Both the position numbers and the translations under genes were made by a program. Shown one piece after another: positions 1-10,208 of a stretch of DNA of 64,000 nt. Numbering within the stretch: position 1 is the stretch's first letter; each line of letters begins with the position of its first letter. The notes below the pieces were generated by a model. The model made no database searches. It saw nothing but the letters and a program-made list of their open reading frames with translations, and was not told where the DNA came from. This DNA comes from Plantago major (Eukaryota; Streptophyta; Magnoliopsida; Lamiales; Plantaginaceae). The DNA lies in assembly GCA_026545765.1 (NCBI GenBank), contig CM048841.1:74522217-74586216 (forward strand), read 5' to 3'.

Positions 1-940
1 CATATGACATCATGAGTAAGGAGTATGCAAGCCATCAGAAAGGCTCATGTATCCGTTGAGACTAAAGGACAATGAACAATACTATGCATTAAATGCATCT
101 GCAGAAATGCTGTAAAAAGCAAGTCCTCTCTGAAACATGAGATAGTGACTTCTGAGTACATAGTTCAAGATATAAACGGATATAATTTGATAGAGAGCAC
201 AACGGATATAATTCAATTGCCTCTCAAATTTATCTATATATATCACAAACTTAGATGCTGAGAATTACAACTTATACAACTTACAAACGCTCTATCTGAA
301 ATATTATTAAGCAAAGTATTCTCTCAAGCACTCTACTACCCTTTTTGAAAGCTTTCTGTTGCTTGAAGAATCACTAGTAGTTCTAAGTTGTCCTGAACCT
401 TAACAAGAGATTGTTATTCGTGAAAGAGTTAAACTGTCAGATACCCTTTCTGAAGCTCAATCTCCAGAACGGACAACAATTACTTGGGTCAGAAAAGAGT
501 AGACTGCCATCCACTGAACAAGTGTATTAAGTAGTCTTGTTCTACCAAGCTCTCTGAAAACAAAACTGAAAAGTTATACGAGATGCCTCTCTGATAAAAC
601 CTTATAACCAACACCAACAAGGCGTGGAGTAGAGGAAGTACTTGATTTGGGAAATCAGGGAATAACTCCAAGGTTATATGAGTAGAGGAAGTACTTAGCT
701 CTAGGAGCTGGGGAATAACTCAGGTGGAACATTTGGTTGGGAACCATTTGTTTAGGAATCTTAGAATAGGATTATTGTAAGGTGAACTCAATTATCTGTT
801 CTAGTGAATTCTAGGTCTCAGAAAGACCGAAGTGGATTAGTTGGAGGATTACGCCACCTCCAGATACCACTATACTTGCTGTGTCATTTACCTTTCGGTA
901 TTTACATTTCAGCAAAGCACACACACATACTTATTATTTC
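1..940 (+). repeat. S 5' LTR, left part (start outside window)
   Basis: This matches 27396-28340 of the S 3' LTR almost base for base, including the opening CATATGACATCATGAG and the repeated blocks ending in AAGTACTTGA and AAGTACTTAG around 635-700. A TATA-like run (TCTATATATATC) lies near 233-244, at the position of TATAAATA in the other LTR (27631). The match stops at 940, where gypsy element G1 is inserted, and resumes at 15401. The short ORFs that cross it are not genes. Confidence 0.92.
936..940. repeat. G1 target-site duplication, left copy (ATTTC)
   Basis: ATTTC directly precedes the TGTTGAGG start of the G1 LTR at 941 and is repeated at 15401-15405 directly after the other LTR. Removing 941-15405 restores continuity with the uninterrupted S LTR at 28329-28350. 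Confidence 0.95.
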
Positions 941-1890
941 TGTTGAGGGTCTAATTCCCCAACTACTTAGAGATTATTTAACTCCACGGGTAAGGGCCAA
1001 GATAAGAAGCTCTGTCTAGCGTAAGAGCCAATGCGTAAGAACCAGCAACCCTGAACTTGGTAAGAACCTGCACAAGTGACTTGAGTGGGGGGGGGGGGGG
1101 TTAAGACCCGGTTTGCTAAGTGTCAAACCGGTTAGAGACTTTACTCAAGAGTGACTGAAGATTTACTCTGTATAATGCTCAGGATTAGGTTCGTAAGATG
1201 ACTTACCTCTTGTATGGGGAAGTGTGCCCTATTTATAGGCTTTCTTCCAAGTGGAAGGCTTCCCTAGGATCGTGCCAAGTGTAAGGCTCCGATTGTGCCA
1301 CCAAGTCATGTTTTAGGCCCACAGCCCAATAATGATACTTAGCCCATGCCATTTTGGGCTTTTAGGGGTAGTTTAGTCATTATTGGAAGAGTTTTGGAGG
1401 ATGTGACATAGTCTGCCGAGATCCGAGGTTCGGAGAGGTTGGTCCGGACGCATGGTCTGGACCGTATTGGGTTGTCGGATGAGGAAGTCCTTCCAAGCCT
1501 GCCCAACTCTTCCGATTCGGAACTCAAGGTTCGGACCCCCTACTTTCTAGTGCCTGTCTACTTGGTTGCTTGTGAGATTGTCATGGTGGATCCGAGTGGT
1601 CGTCCATATCGGAGGCCTCAGGTTGGAGATAGTACTGTTCAAGCACTATGTCTCTTTTTTCCAGAGAGGCTCGGACCCAGGTGGGTCGGACCTGAGACTC
1701 CTGGGTTGGACCTAGTAAGCTTTAGATCCTTTGTACCTCTTCTTCTAAGGTGGGTCGGACCATGGTTGGTCTACCCGGATCGGATCGTTGGCTCAGACTA
1801 ACGTGTCTCGGATCCATTGGATGACTTAGGACGCCTTAGAATTCGTTCCAAGGGCTCCTATGACGGATTGGACATATTTTCTTATCAACA
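941..1890 (-). repeat. G1 3' LTR (left end in window)
   Basis: 950 bp, beginning TGTTGAGGGT and ending TATCAACA. It pairs with 14456-15400. Visible differences include a longer poly-G run (about 14 against 9, near 1086-1100) and scattered substitutions. A minus-strand TATA box (CTATAAATAG) lies at 1230-1239. The half from about 1420 on is crowded with TCGGA and TCCGA words. Plus-strand ORFs here, for example 1439-1801, are fortuitous: the same region is a transcription control region for the element. Confidence 0.93.
1230..1239 (-). promoter_or_regulatory. TATA box of the G1 LTR
   Basis: CTATAAATAG on the minus strand in the orientation of gag-pol. The same site is present in the other LTR at 14740-14749, which is the one expected to drive transcription of the element. 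Confidence 0.7.
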
Positions 1891-1906
1891 TATGTCCCCC
1901 TAGTTT
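1891..1906 (-). other. G1 polypurine tract
   Basis: Read on the minus strand, a purine-rich run containing AGGGGGACATA abuts the 3' LTR. This is the position and composition expected for the plus-strand DNA primer of a retrotransposon. Confidence 0.7.
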
Positions 1907-2531
1907 CCAAGTATCTTAGTAGAAGATAGTTGTGGAACTATTTGTTGGGAGACTGTTGAGGAAGGATCCGTTCTCTAGTCCAATCCGCTTCTTTAAGCAG
2001 AAAAAAGGTGTAATCCGTGCTTCGTGTGGCCGTTAACTTAGTCTCTCCCCCCCCTTTTTCTTTTTCATCGTTGTTGTCGTCCGAGGGACAGGGTCCGGAG
2101 TGCAACAATGTTTGAGAAAGAAAAAAGGGTATTTGTAAGCGAGACCAAGTGTAGGTCCCGAACATCGGTAACGTACCCTTGATAAGTTACGGGTTAAACC
2201 GTAGGTGATCGTCCCATCCGAACCAAACTCTATTGTTAAGAGAGGGTCCGAAGGATAATCGCCCGAGTGGACGAGGTTCCTCGTGTGGGCAAGTGATTTT
2301 TGTCTGAAAAAATCCCGAGGTGTCCCATGAGAGAATCATCCGAGACCCCAGTGTTGTCTTCCGCCCGAAAGTGGAAAAGTTGTTGTATGCGTCTTACCGT
2401 GGGGTAAATTTTTTGTACCAATTCGTCATTTCACTTGGTATAGTTGTACTACGCCGTTGGATGATCTTTGATCTACGATTGAGATTTAACTCCGAAAAAT
2501 TGCGACGGTTGGAGTTCCAGATATGACCCTC

Positions 2532-2539
2532 TATAAATA
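2532..2539 (+). promoter_or_regulatory. TATA box of the antisense ORF in G1
   Basis: TATAAATA on the plus strand, opposite to gag-pol. It is followed by about 160 bases of leader, a donor-like GTAAGT at 2699 and the first codons of the antisense ORF at 2973. This spacing is typical of a plant RNA polymerase II promoter. Transcription itself is inferred. Confidence 0.6.
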
Positions 2540-2698
2540 GGGGTTGGACGTTCTCACTTCCTCACCGCTAGAGACAGAATTTTTGCATTTTGAGTGCATC
2601 TGAAGCAATTGCCAGCAGACCGAAGCAAACGACGAGTGGTCCGAAGTGCGTGGTTCCATACGAGGTCAAGTTCCTTCCCTCCAATCATCCGAATTTAA

Positions 2699-2971
2699 GT
2701 AAGTTTACTTGTCTCATTTCTTGATTCAATATCCTATGTTGTCTTTTGCCTTCAAGTCGTTTGGATGCATGCTTATGATGTGTAGGCTAGTTAGTAATAA
2801 CCAATGCGTCAGCTATGTTGACTAACACCGAATGAACGTCTTACTGACTCCGAACTAACTTCGTCCGGTAGAATCGCTGTTTTGGCCGTGAGTTTGAAAA
2901 TTTTAATATACGTAAACGGCCTCTCGGACTGCCATGTTAAAGCTTACGAAATTGCTTTCTCCTTTCCCTAG
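2699..2971 (+). other. predicted leader intron of the antisense gene
   Basis: A GTAAGT donor at 2699-2704 and a CCTTTCCCTAG acceptor ending at 2971 would remove 273 bases and place the start codon (2973) one base after the junction. Inferred from splice-site sequence only. Confidence 0.5.
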
Positions 2972-2972
2972 G

Positions 2973-5900
2973 ATGTCCGAGAGTGATAGTCAGAACTGAT
3001 CCCAGGCTGAGGGATATGTCTCCGAAGCGTCGTCTCTATTCGACAGCTCCGAGGAGATTGAGATTGTTGATGATGACGAGGTAATAGAGCTGGAACAATC
3101 ACCTCGTCCGAGCCAGGAAGAGCCCGAGGTAAGTTCCTTACTTCGGTTAGTTGTTCCGGGTTCAGGGTCTCCGAAGCATCCGGATTACCTGCGAGTGTCT
3201 AATGTACAGGGTCTTGGTGCGGCTCAAGAAACAAGCTCGCGGGTTATAGGAGCTCATCCTCCGGGTCGTGCTGGAAAAGAATCTGAACTTCCGGTAGAGA
3301 TCCGATCCCTAATTCACAACCTAGGTTATAATTTTAGGAGTAACCCTAATCGAGTTCCGTTCATTTCGGATCCACAGGAGCCGAACATCGAGGAGGTGCA
3401 TGATACCTCGGAGGCACCTCCTGAGTTGGTCACGTTCGAAGAAGTTGAAGAGGATCGGGTGCAGGTAGTTGTACCTCTTCGGACGGTCGTAGAGTTGGCT
3501 TCTTCATCCGAGGAAGATAGGGCAGATGAAGATATTCGGGCCGAAGATGCTGGTTCCGAAGGAGAGGAAGAGGAAACAGTGTTGTCCGCTCATGTTTTCC
3601 GGAGGGCATCTGTTGGTCAAGCAGGTCCGAGCCACCGGGTGACCGAAGAGGAATTACCGGAGGGGCTTAGGAGGGGCGAGGACGTGTTCCAAGTGAAGTT
3701 TCCTCGTTCAAGGGATGAAGTTACTCACCCTGATCCGGAGGGCGAAATGAATGAGGAAGGTAGTTTGCCCACCTGTCCTTCAATCATTCAGGCCGAGGAA
3801 GTGGACGAGCTTCGGAGGAAGTATGAGATTCCGGAGTGTGTGGAAATCCTTATTCCGGACGAATCACATGCGTTCTACAATTCGCCTCCGGGATACATGT
3901 GTGTCCACGAGATAAGCCTGCATTGTGGATGGCGGCTACCCGTGTCGTCCGAGTTTCTAGAGATTTTGAGCAGCATGGGATTAAGTCCGCATCAGATAAT
4001 CCCCAATTCACTCGGAAACCTGATGTGCTTCGGGGTCTTGTGTAGATATAAGGGAATCCCGCTTACTTTTGATAATTTCCGCAAATTGTTCAATATTAGT
4101 GTAAGTAATAGGAATACATTGTTTTATACGTTCGTATGCCGTCAAGCATACACATTCTTTGTCGACCCCCTTTCCTCGTTGGGGATTCACTGGTGGAAGA
4201 GGTATCTTTTTGTCCAGCCGGCTCTGAAACAAGGCAATCCGAAGTGGATAGGCCGAAATGGCAGTTTGAGAAGAACTTCTTCCGAGGCAAGCTGCCAGAC
4301 TGGAAGCCGCTGGCTCGGAATGTCCCTTTGTGGATGCAAGCTCTTCATCGGAATCAAGATCCGGAGAAGTACTTCTTTCGGGGGTTAATATGTCAACCTC
4401 TGCCGTACTTGGCCGGTTTATCCGAGCCATGTTTTTGCGATAACATGGAGGACTTGAGTAAGTGCCCTCTTCTTCAACACGGGGTCGGTTGTCCGAGTCG
4501 GTTGTTTACTTGTCTAGTTTGTAGTTATAAATTGTAAATTCTTGAGTAACTTGCATCTTACTTTCATTCGGATTGTGCAGCTTTTTGGTTCGAGTACACC
4601 ATGTCGACCATGCGCGAGCTGAAGCGTAAACAAAATGCTGCCCAACGAAGAGAGATGGAAGAGGGTTCTCGGACCCAAATCATCAAAACTTCCACCGTGC
4701 TCCCGATGGAAGAGCCTAGGAATGCTGCTACTTTCCGAGTGGAGGAGTCTCGGAGGGCCGCTGCGGGCGAGGAAGCCCAGACGATACCTACGCCGGACAA
4801 GGGTAAGGTAGATGGTTCGAAGGGTTCAAAGAGGCCCCCGAGATCTGTGTCTCGAGATCCTCCTGTCAGTAGCTCGAGCGCTGCAGCCGGGCAAAAGCGT
4901 TCTTCCGAAGGTCCGATCCCTCCGGCCAAGAAGGGCAAGGGGAAGATGAGTGACGCGCCCGAGCTGGAGTTAGATGCTGAGGTTGATCGATTGGCTGTTG
5001 TCCCAGAACTGGAGCAGATCGCAGAGTTGACAGCCGCTCAGCGCAAGGTGAGTTTGTTAATTTTTCGATTGTGTTGTATCAACTTTTTGTGGTTCGGAGG
5101 TATCTAACTTCTCTAATGTCGGTTGCCTTGTTAGCTTGTTGCTGCAGTTCAAGCGTGCTCCTTGGTGGCGGGTCGGAGGGCCACACTAGAGGAGGATCTA
5201 GCTAAGGCTGAGGCCGCACGGGCGATTGAGACGTCTCGGTTAAATAGTACGTCCGAGCGTCTGAAGAAGGCCCTAGCTGCTAAGAAGGAGGCCGAGTTGG
5301 AGACGGCCAAAATGAAGAGTGCCATCCTATCGCTGGAGACTGACTTGAAAGTTCATCAAGACAGCATGGATGAGTTCTTTGGCGTCTCCCGGACGTTCAA
5401 GCATTTGATGCTAAGTGAGCTTCTAGGGGTTCGGACAAGCGCTGTCTAAGATTTCCTGGGCTCGGATTCCTGCAAGTTCTTGCTCGAGTCCAAATATGAC
5501 AAGGCTCGGCAAGATGGATTCGATGCGGCTGTGGGCCAGTGCCGGAGGAATGGTTGGATTCCGAGCGACTGTGACTTGAGGCCGAGGGAGTGTCTGCTTT
5601 CAAAGAGGGCGATGGTTCGGACTTTGATCCAGAGGGCGTCTCGGATGAAGACTTGCTCCAATGCGAGTTTGTGGAGCTGGTTTGCGATGAGACGGAGGGT
5701 AAAAAGTATAACCATGGCGGTCCGTATCTCCCACATTTCGTACCTCGGGTGCTGATGTCTAGTGTCTTCGTTCCTTTGGAGGATCACTTGGAGCATAATC
5801 GAGACTGGTTGACCCTGCCCGGGCCTGTTCGAGGCTTCGATCGAGATTTGGACTTGATGCAGCAATGTCCTGCCTTTTTGAAGGAGGTACAGGCTCGGAG

Positions 5901-6009
5901 AGAAAGGAGGTTAGCCCAGGAAGCTAGAGAACGGAGTCAAGCACCTCCGGAGAAGGATGTCAGAGGCCCTTCCCAATCTCAGCCTGATTCGTCCGAGCGG
6001 CGGAGATAG
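2973..6009 (+). pseudogene. antisense additional ORF of a Tat-type gypsy element
   Basis: A multi-exon coding region on the strand opposite to gag-pol. The frame opened by the ATG at 2973 is continuous to 4388 except for a TGA at 2997. Its N-terminal half is very acidic (Glu/Asp/Ser). The segment around 3850-4160 has the layout of the Pfam family 'putative gypsy type transposon' (Transposase_28), with PGYMCVHE and WWKRYLF-like blocks. A one-base shift near 4215-4235 moves the frame (FEKNFFRGKLPDW onward). Introns are predicted at 4458-4580 (GTAAGT...GTGCAG) and 5048-5134 (GTGAGT...TTAG), both keeping frame. The last exons (5135-5449 and on) are an Ala/Glu/Lys-rich coiled coil. A TAA at 5447 and a shift near 5585 precede the final reading to 6009. 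The molecular function of this family is unknown; it is not needed for gag-pol order. Confidence 0.75.
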
Positions 6010-6747
6010 TGAAGATGGGGTATGCCCCGGATCTCTTGTAGTTGTGAGCCTTCGGGCCTTGAGACAATGTTATGTCCTCCTTAGTCACTATTTTTGTAAA
6101 ACTATACATTTGACTTACTACTTATGTTATCAGTCCGGGCCTATTGGTGGCTCGGAACAGTTTATATTGCTGAATTGTGTCATTGCTCTTCTGAATATAT
6201 GCTTGCGCGTTGAGTCTCATATATCTGATCAATAAATCGCAAACTTTCATCAATTCGGATAACGGGTCCGAACCCTTGAGGCCCCAATTTCCCAAGCGTT
6301 TAATTGCTTTAAGTAAATTTTCCTTTGCTGGCTCGCGGGTCGGTCGAACATAGTATCAATCCGAATCATAACTTCCAGCGTAAATAACCTTGATCAGGAA
6401 CGGTTCGGAGCCACGTCTTCGAAAACTAACCATTGCGAGAGAAAAAAGGATTTCCCAATGTTGTGACTAGTATTGATTCGGACGTTGACTTGATGTGTCG
6501 TTCCGAATAACACTGACTTGTGAGAAGTTGAAAAGATGATCAGTAGAAAAAGTTAGGTTGACTCGATACAAGTCGTAGTCGATATGGAGGTCATCATGGC
6601 GGCCTCGAGCTAGCACATCCGAATGAGTAATTTACTCAAGATGGCTGGCAGTGTGAATGGATTATTGGGTTGGGCCAATAGCAGCCCAAGCGTCAGGCCC
6701 AGGTTCAGCCCAAGCCCAATACTGGTGGCCGTGGGACACGTGTCGGC
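6010..6747 (+). other. non-coding stretch after the antisense ORF
   Basis: I see no convincing coding sequence. An AATAAA at 6231-6236 is a plausible poly(A) signal for the antisense gene. Near the right end a perfect G-box palindrome (GACACGTGTC, about 6735-6745) is followed by CTATATATACC near 6768, which together look like a second plus-strand promoter module. The stretch is rich in GCCCA/GGCCC words. Confidence 0.45.
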
Positions 6748-7930
6748 TTATGACTGGTCCTCCATTTCTATATATACCCTTGGGTTGTACGGCTTTTCGT
6801 CAGACCATTTCTTCCTTTTATAGTAATGGGTGATTCGGAGCCCTGGTCCGAACGGGTGTCGAGTGGGTTTACACCATCGTCCTTGTGCGTGATCTTGTCT
6901 TGACAGTTTTTCCGATGTTTCGGGAATCTCCCTGGGTCGGATTATGCCGAGGATGATGAAGTTAAGTCGCTCGGATACCCTTTTGCTCGGATCTTCGTGG
7001 CTGTGGTCCATAATAATTGATGCATGTGCCAGTTCAAAGTCTTTCCTAATACTTTTTAATTGCTCGACAGTCTCTTCCTCGGATCGTCGGGCTAGTCTTC
7101 TTTCTCCGGGGCTGTGGTTGATAGTCACAACTTTAGCCCCAGAGAGGTAGACTAGCTGGATGGTTCGGGGATCTCCTCATATTCGTTTTTGAATCTTAGT
7201 ATATATATCCGAGTCGTCCCACTCCGGGTGTCGTATAGAAATCGACATGTCGGCAGAATTGGTTTGGTAGAAACCCTTCCAGTATTTCGAGGTCCGGTGT
7301 GAGATCTGCCCGAGATGTTGGAAGGCTTTCTATCAAGCCTGTTGTGTTTGAGTTGTTCGTCTTTCAGATAGACGGGCTTCCGGAAGTATCCTTCCCAGTA
7401 AGTTGTTTGGCTTGCTCCTAAGGTCCCATGTCCGAGCAGTTCGGTTTTGTTCGTGACTTCGTTCCAGAATTGTAGGCTCGATGGAGCTACTTACAATTCT
7501 GGAAGGGAATCCCTGACAATGCCGATCTTGTTGGGAGTCGGGTCAGTGGGGGCCTCCGGAGTGACTTGGATCATTCCGACTATCCGGGTTGTCGCCTTCC
7601 AAATACTTTAGTAATCGAGTAAAGATTTACTTGTAGTATCTAGTAGCAGATGATCCGGATTGTCGTGGCGATACTTGCTTGCTTCGGAAGCGTCTCTGTC
7701 GTTCGGAAGTTATGAAGCATTCTGTCTAGATGTTTTGAATGGCCTCAATTATCCTGGCCGATTGCTCCCAGTTACTAGGTCGTCCGAAGGGGACTCCGAA
7801 ATCTTTGAGAGTAAGCAATCCGGGTTGTAATGGTGAAATTCTTTCTTCATTCAGAGTATCCACAGGTGTAGAGTCAATTACGCCCGAACTTGGCTCGGTC
7901 CGGCAAGCCAAGTTTAAAGATGGAGCTTTT
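6748..7930 (-). pseudogene. degenerate coding-like region between pol and the antisense ORF, unrecognised
   Basis: Minus-strand translation gives stretches with protein-like composition in shifting frames. 7911-7726 includes TLKDFGVPFGRPSNWEQSA. About 7460-7350 includes YWEGYFRKPVYLKDEQL. About 7340-7180 includes HLGQISHRTSKYWKGFYQ. 7164-6748 includes EETVEQLKSIRKDFELAHAS. The strand is the same as gag-pol. I do not recognise a family. It could be an extra sense ORF of this element or a captured host gene fragment; frameshifts and stops make it non-functional as read. A perfect inverted repeat lies inside it at 7462-7504. Confidence 0.45.
7462..7504. repeat. perfect 13-bp inverted repeat with 17-nt loop
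   Basis: TTCCAGAATTGTA at 7462-7474 and its exact reverse complement at 7492-7504. The loop contains a further GCTC/GAGC match. Confidence 0.8.
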
Positions 7931-8310
7931 TTTAAAGGGTAGGAAGGGACTAGAATAGGTGTTTGTCTTTGTAAGCTCGATCAGGGCTCTTCGGACCCTT
8001 ACTTTGTAACTCGTTCCTCATTTTGTTCGAATAAAATTGTGCTTGTTCTTGTTACCATTGATTTTCTGTTTTATTGTATTGATCTTGCTCGGATCGGTGT
8101 GCAACTTAGACCCGAAACGAGCAGCTAAACGACTTCCCTTGTGATCTATTCGAGCTAGGAGGTCCGAAGGACTCGCTCCTAAAAACGTTTTATGAAATTA
8201 AAGTTGTATTGACTTGACGGAAATCGAATTACAACTTGAGGGCTTCGGGGCCTTTTCATAAACACAAAAACAGGTCGACAAAAGGTGGCAGTCATTGTCA
8301 CGCTCTTTCC
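7931..8310. other. G1 region between integrase stop and the degenerate ORF
   Basis: I see no coding signal. An AATAAA on the plus strand near 8030 lies in the wrong orientation for gag-pol. This is probably the start of the long 3' untranslated part of the element. Confidence 0.35.
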
Positions 8311-9620
8311 CTAAGTGTAGAACTTTTGGAGGTTCTTGGCATTCCAAGTTCTCTTCAAGGCTCGCCCTCGGTCTTCTTCTAATTCGAAGCTTCCATTGAC
8401 TCTGGCTTCAGTAACTTTGTATGGCCCCTCCCACTTGGGCTTGAGTTTTCCCACATGGCTCAGTATATCGGCTCTTCTGAGGACTAAGTCTCCAACTTAT
8501 ATATCTTTGGGGAAGACACGCTTGTTGTAGGCTCGAGCAGTCATAGCTTGGTATCGAAGGACGTTGGCGAGTGCCTTATTTCGTTTGTCTTCGAGGAGCT
8601 CAAGGTCGTTGATCCTTGCTACTTCATTATCAGCTGGGTTGTACTGCTGGATTCTCTAAGTAGCCACCACTATTTCCGAAGGAATGACCGCCTTAGACCC
8701 GTATACAAGGGAAAAGGGGGTCTCCTGTGTAGCAGTCCGAGCCGTCGTCCTATGTGCCCAAAGGACTGCATCGAAATCATCTACCCAACTGTCTTGGGAG
8801 GTTCTCAATCTTTTCTCCAAAATTTTGACGATGGTCTTGTTGGTGGGTTCCACTTGTCCGTTAGCCTGGGGTGGCCAACGGAAGTGAAGCGTTGTTCAAT
8901 TTTGAAGGATTGAAGCCACTCCTTCAGTCTTGCCCCGGAGAACTGAGCCCCATTATCTGACACTAGGATTCGGGGAAGTCCGAAACGGCAGATGATGTTC
9001 TTCTAGATGAATGTTCGTACCCTGCTTTCCGTGATGGTTGATACCGCCTCCGCCTCAACCCACTTAGTGAAATACTCCACTGCTACGATCAAGAACTTCT
9101 TCTGATGGGTTCCGCGTGGAAAAGGACCAACTATGTCTATGCCCCATTGATCAAATGGACACACTATGATTGACGGAATCATAGGGTTGGTTGGACGGTG
9201 TGGTATGTTGGCATAGTATTGGTAGTCTTCATAGGCACGAGCGAAGTTGGCAGCATCAGCGTCAATAGTAGGCCAATAGTATCCTTGTCTTATGATCTTT
9301 TGAGCCAAGGTTCTTCCTACGGAATGACTTCCGCAACTTCCAGCATGGATCTCTTCCATCACCGTTTTTGCTTCTTGGGGGTCCAAGCATCTCATGTGGG
9401 TGCCGGTGTAGGATTTTTTGTAAAGATCCTCTTCCAGGATAAAGTATCTGTTGGCTCGGCATAGGATCTTTCTTGCTTCTCTAGGATCCAAAGGTAGAGT
9501 ACCATCTTTGAGGTAACGAAATATGTCAGTCATCCAGTTTCTTTCCGTGCTCAAGAGGAACACTTGTTCATTGGAGTTTGCCAAGGAGGAGTCCGTACGG
9601 GTCATTAAAATGACACTTCT
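8311..9620 (-). pseudogene. G1 integrase region of pol
   Basis: Would insert the element's cDNA into the host genome. Reading down from about 9620, the order is the N-terminal zinc domain (HAGSCGSH near 9340, then GYYWPT), the catalytic core and the C-terminal domain. Core acidic residues of the DDE triad are visible: Asp in QWGIDIVGP, Asp in the SDNGAQF block, and Glu in the NGQVE block. The C-terminal part reads VGDLVLRRADIL and KPKWEGPYKV down to a stop at 8311-8313. Damage: the two Cys of the zinc site read Tyr (AYEDYQYY), a stop lies just after RVRTFI near 9000, and another stop precedes VGDLV. A chromodomain is not seen, in line with the Tat lineage. Confidence 0.85.
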
Positions 9621-10181
9621 CGTGTCCAGAGCTCCTAAGGCCGAAGCGTACTTCGAGAGGGCGTCAGCTTTCTCGTTCCATTCTATGTGGAACTGCTCAA
9701 GAGTGAATTCTTCAAAGTGCTCAACCTCTTTCTTGAGAAGCTCTAAGTATCTGATCATGTTAGGTCCTTTACTGCTAAAGGACCCAGAGAACTGGGATTG
9801 CACGAGTTGTGAATCTGTGTAGGCCTTGATTCTTTTCACCTGAAGAACTTTCGCCATCCTTAAACCGGTAATGAGCGCCTACTACTCATCCTCGTTGTTT
9901 GTCACCTTGAAATTGAGGGTGATGGCGTACTCTAGCTTGGCTCCCTCAGGACTTTCAAGAAAGATTCCTATTCCTCCTAATCGTCCGGTAGAGGATCTGT
10001 CCACTTGTAATGTCCAACAATCCTTGTTTCCTACTTTGCCTTCCGTAGTGGTAGTGGGCACGCTCTCGTTTTCCTGCTTCTTGTCGGAAGATGCAGGCGT
10101 TGAGGTGTTGGGTTCTTCCTCTAGGAGAAACATGTGCCTTACCCTCAGCGAATCATCCATGGGTTGCTGATACTTAGTCAC
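9621..10181 (-). pseudogene. G1 second (archaeal-type) RNase H
   Basis: The Tat lineage carries a second RNase H between the usual one and integrase. Motifs seen here are WTLQVD with the first acidic residue, SSTGRLGGIGI, LEYAITLNFKVTNNE with the Glu, YTDSQLVQSQ with Asp, and NEKADALSKYAS with the last Asp. Two adjacent TAG codons at 9884-9879 interrupt the NNE block, so the domain would not be made as one chain. It lies directly downstream of the first RNase H in the element's direction. Confidence 0.85.
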
Positions 10182-10208
10182 AAGCTGGAAACTATCCCCA
10201 TGTGTCTC

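Noticed and set aside
346..375. Heat-shock-element-like GAAAGCTTTC in the S LTR
   Set aside because: The spacing does not fit the nGAAnnTTCn pattern well enough to call.
489..1019. Short ORFs in the first kilobase
   Set aside because: Inside the S LTR and the start of G1; one of them crosses the insertion junction at 940.
1439..1801. 120-codon ORF on the plus strand (and its near copy at 14950-15225)
   Set aside because: It lies wholly in the G1 LTR, appears in both LTRs with different lengths, and shows no protein family features.
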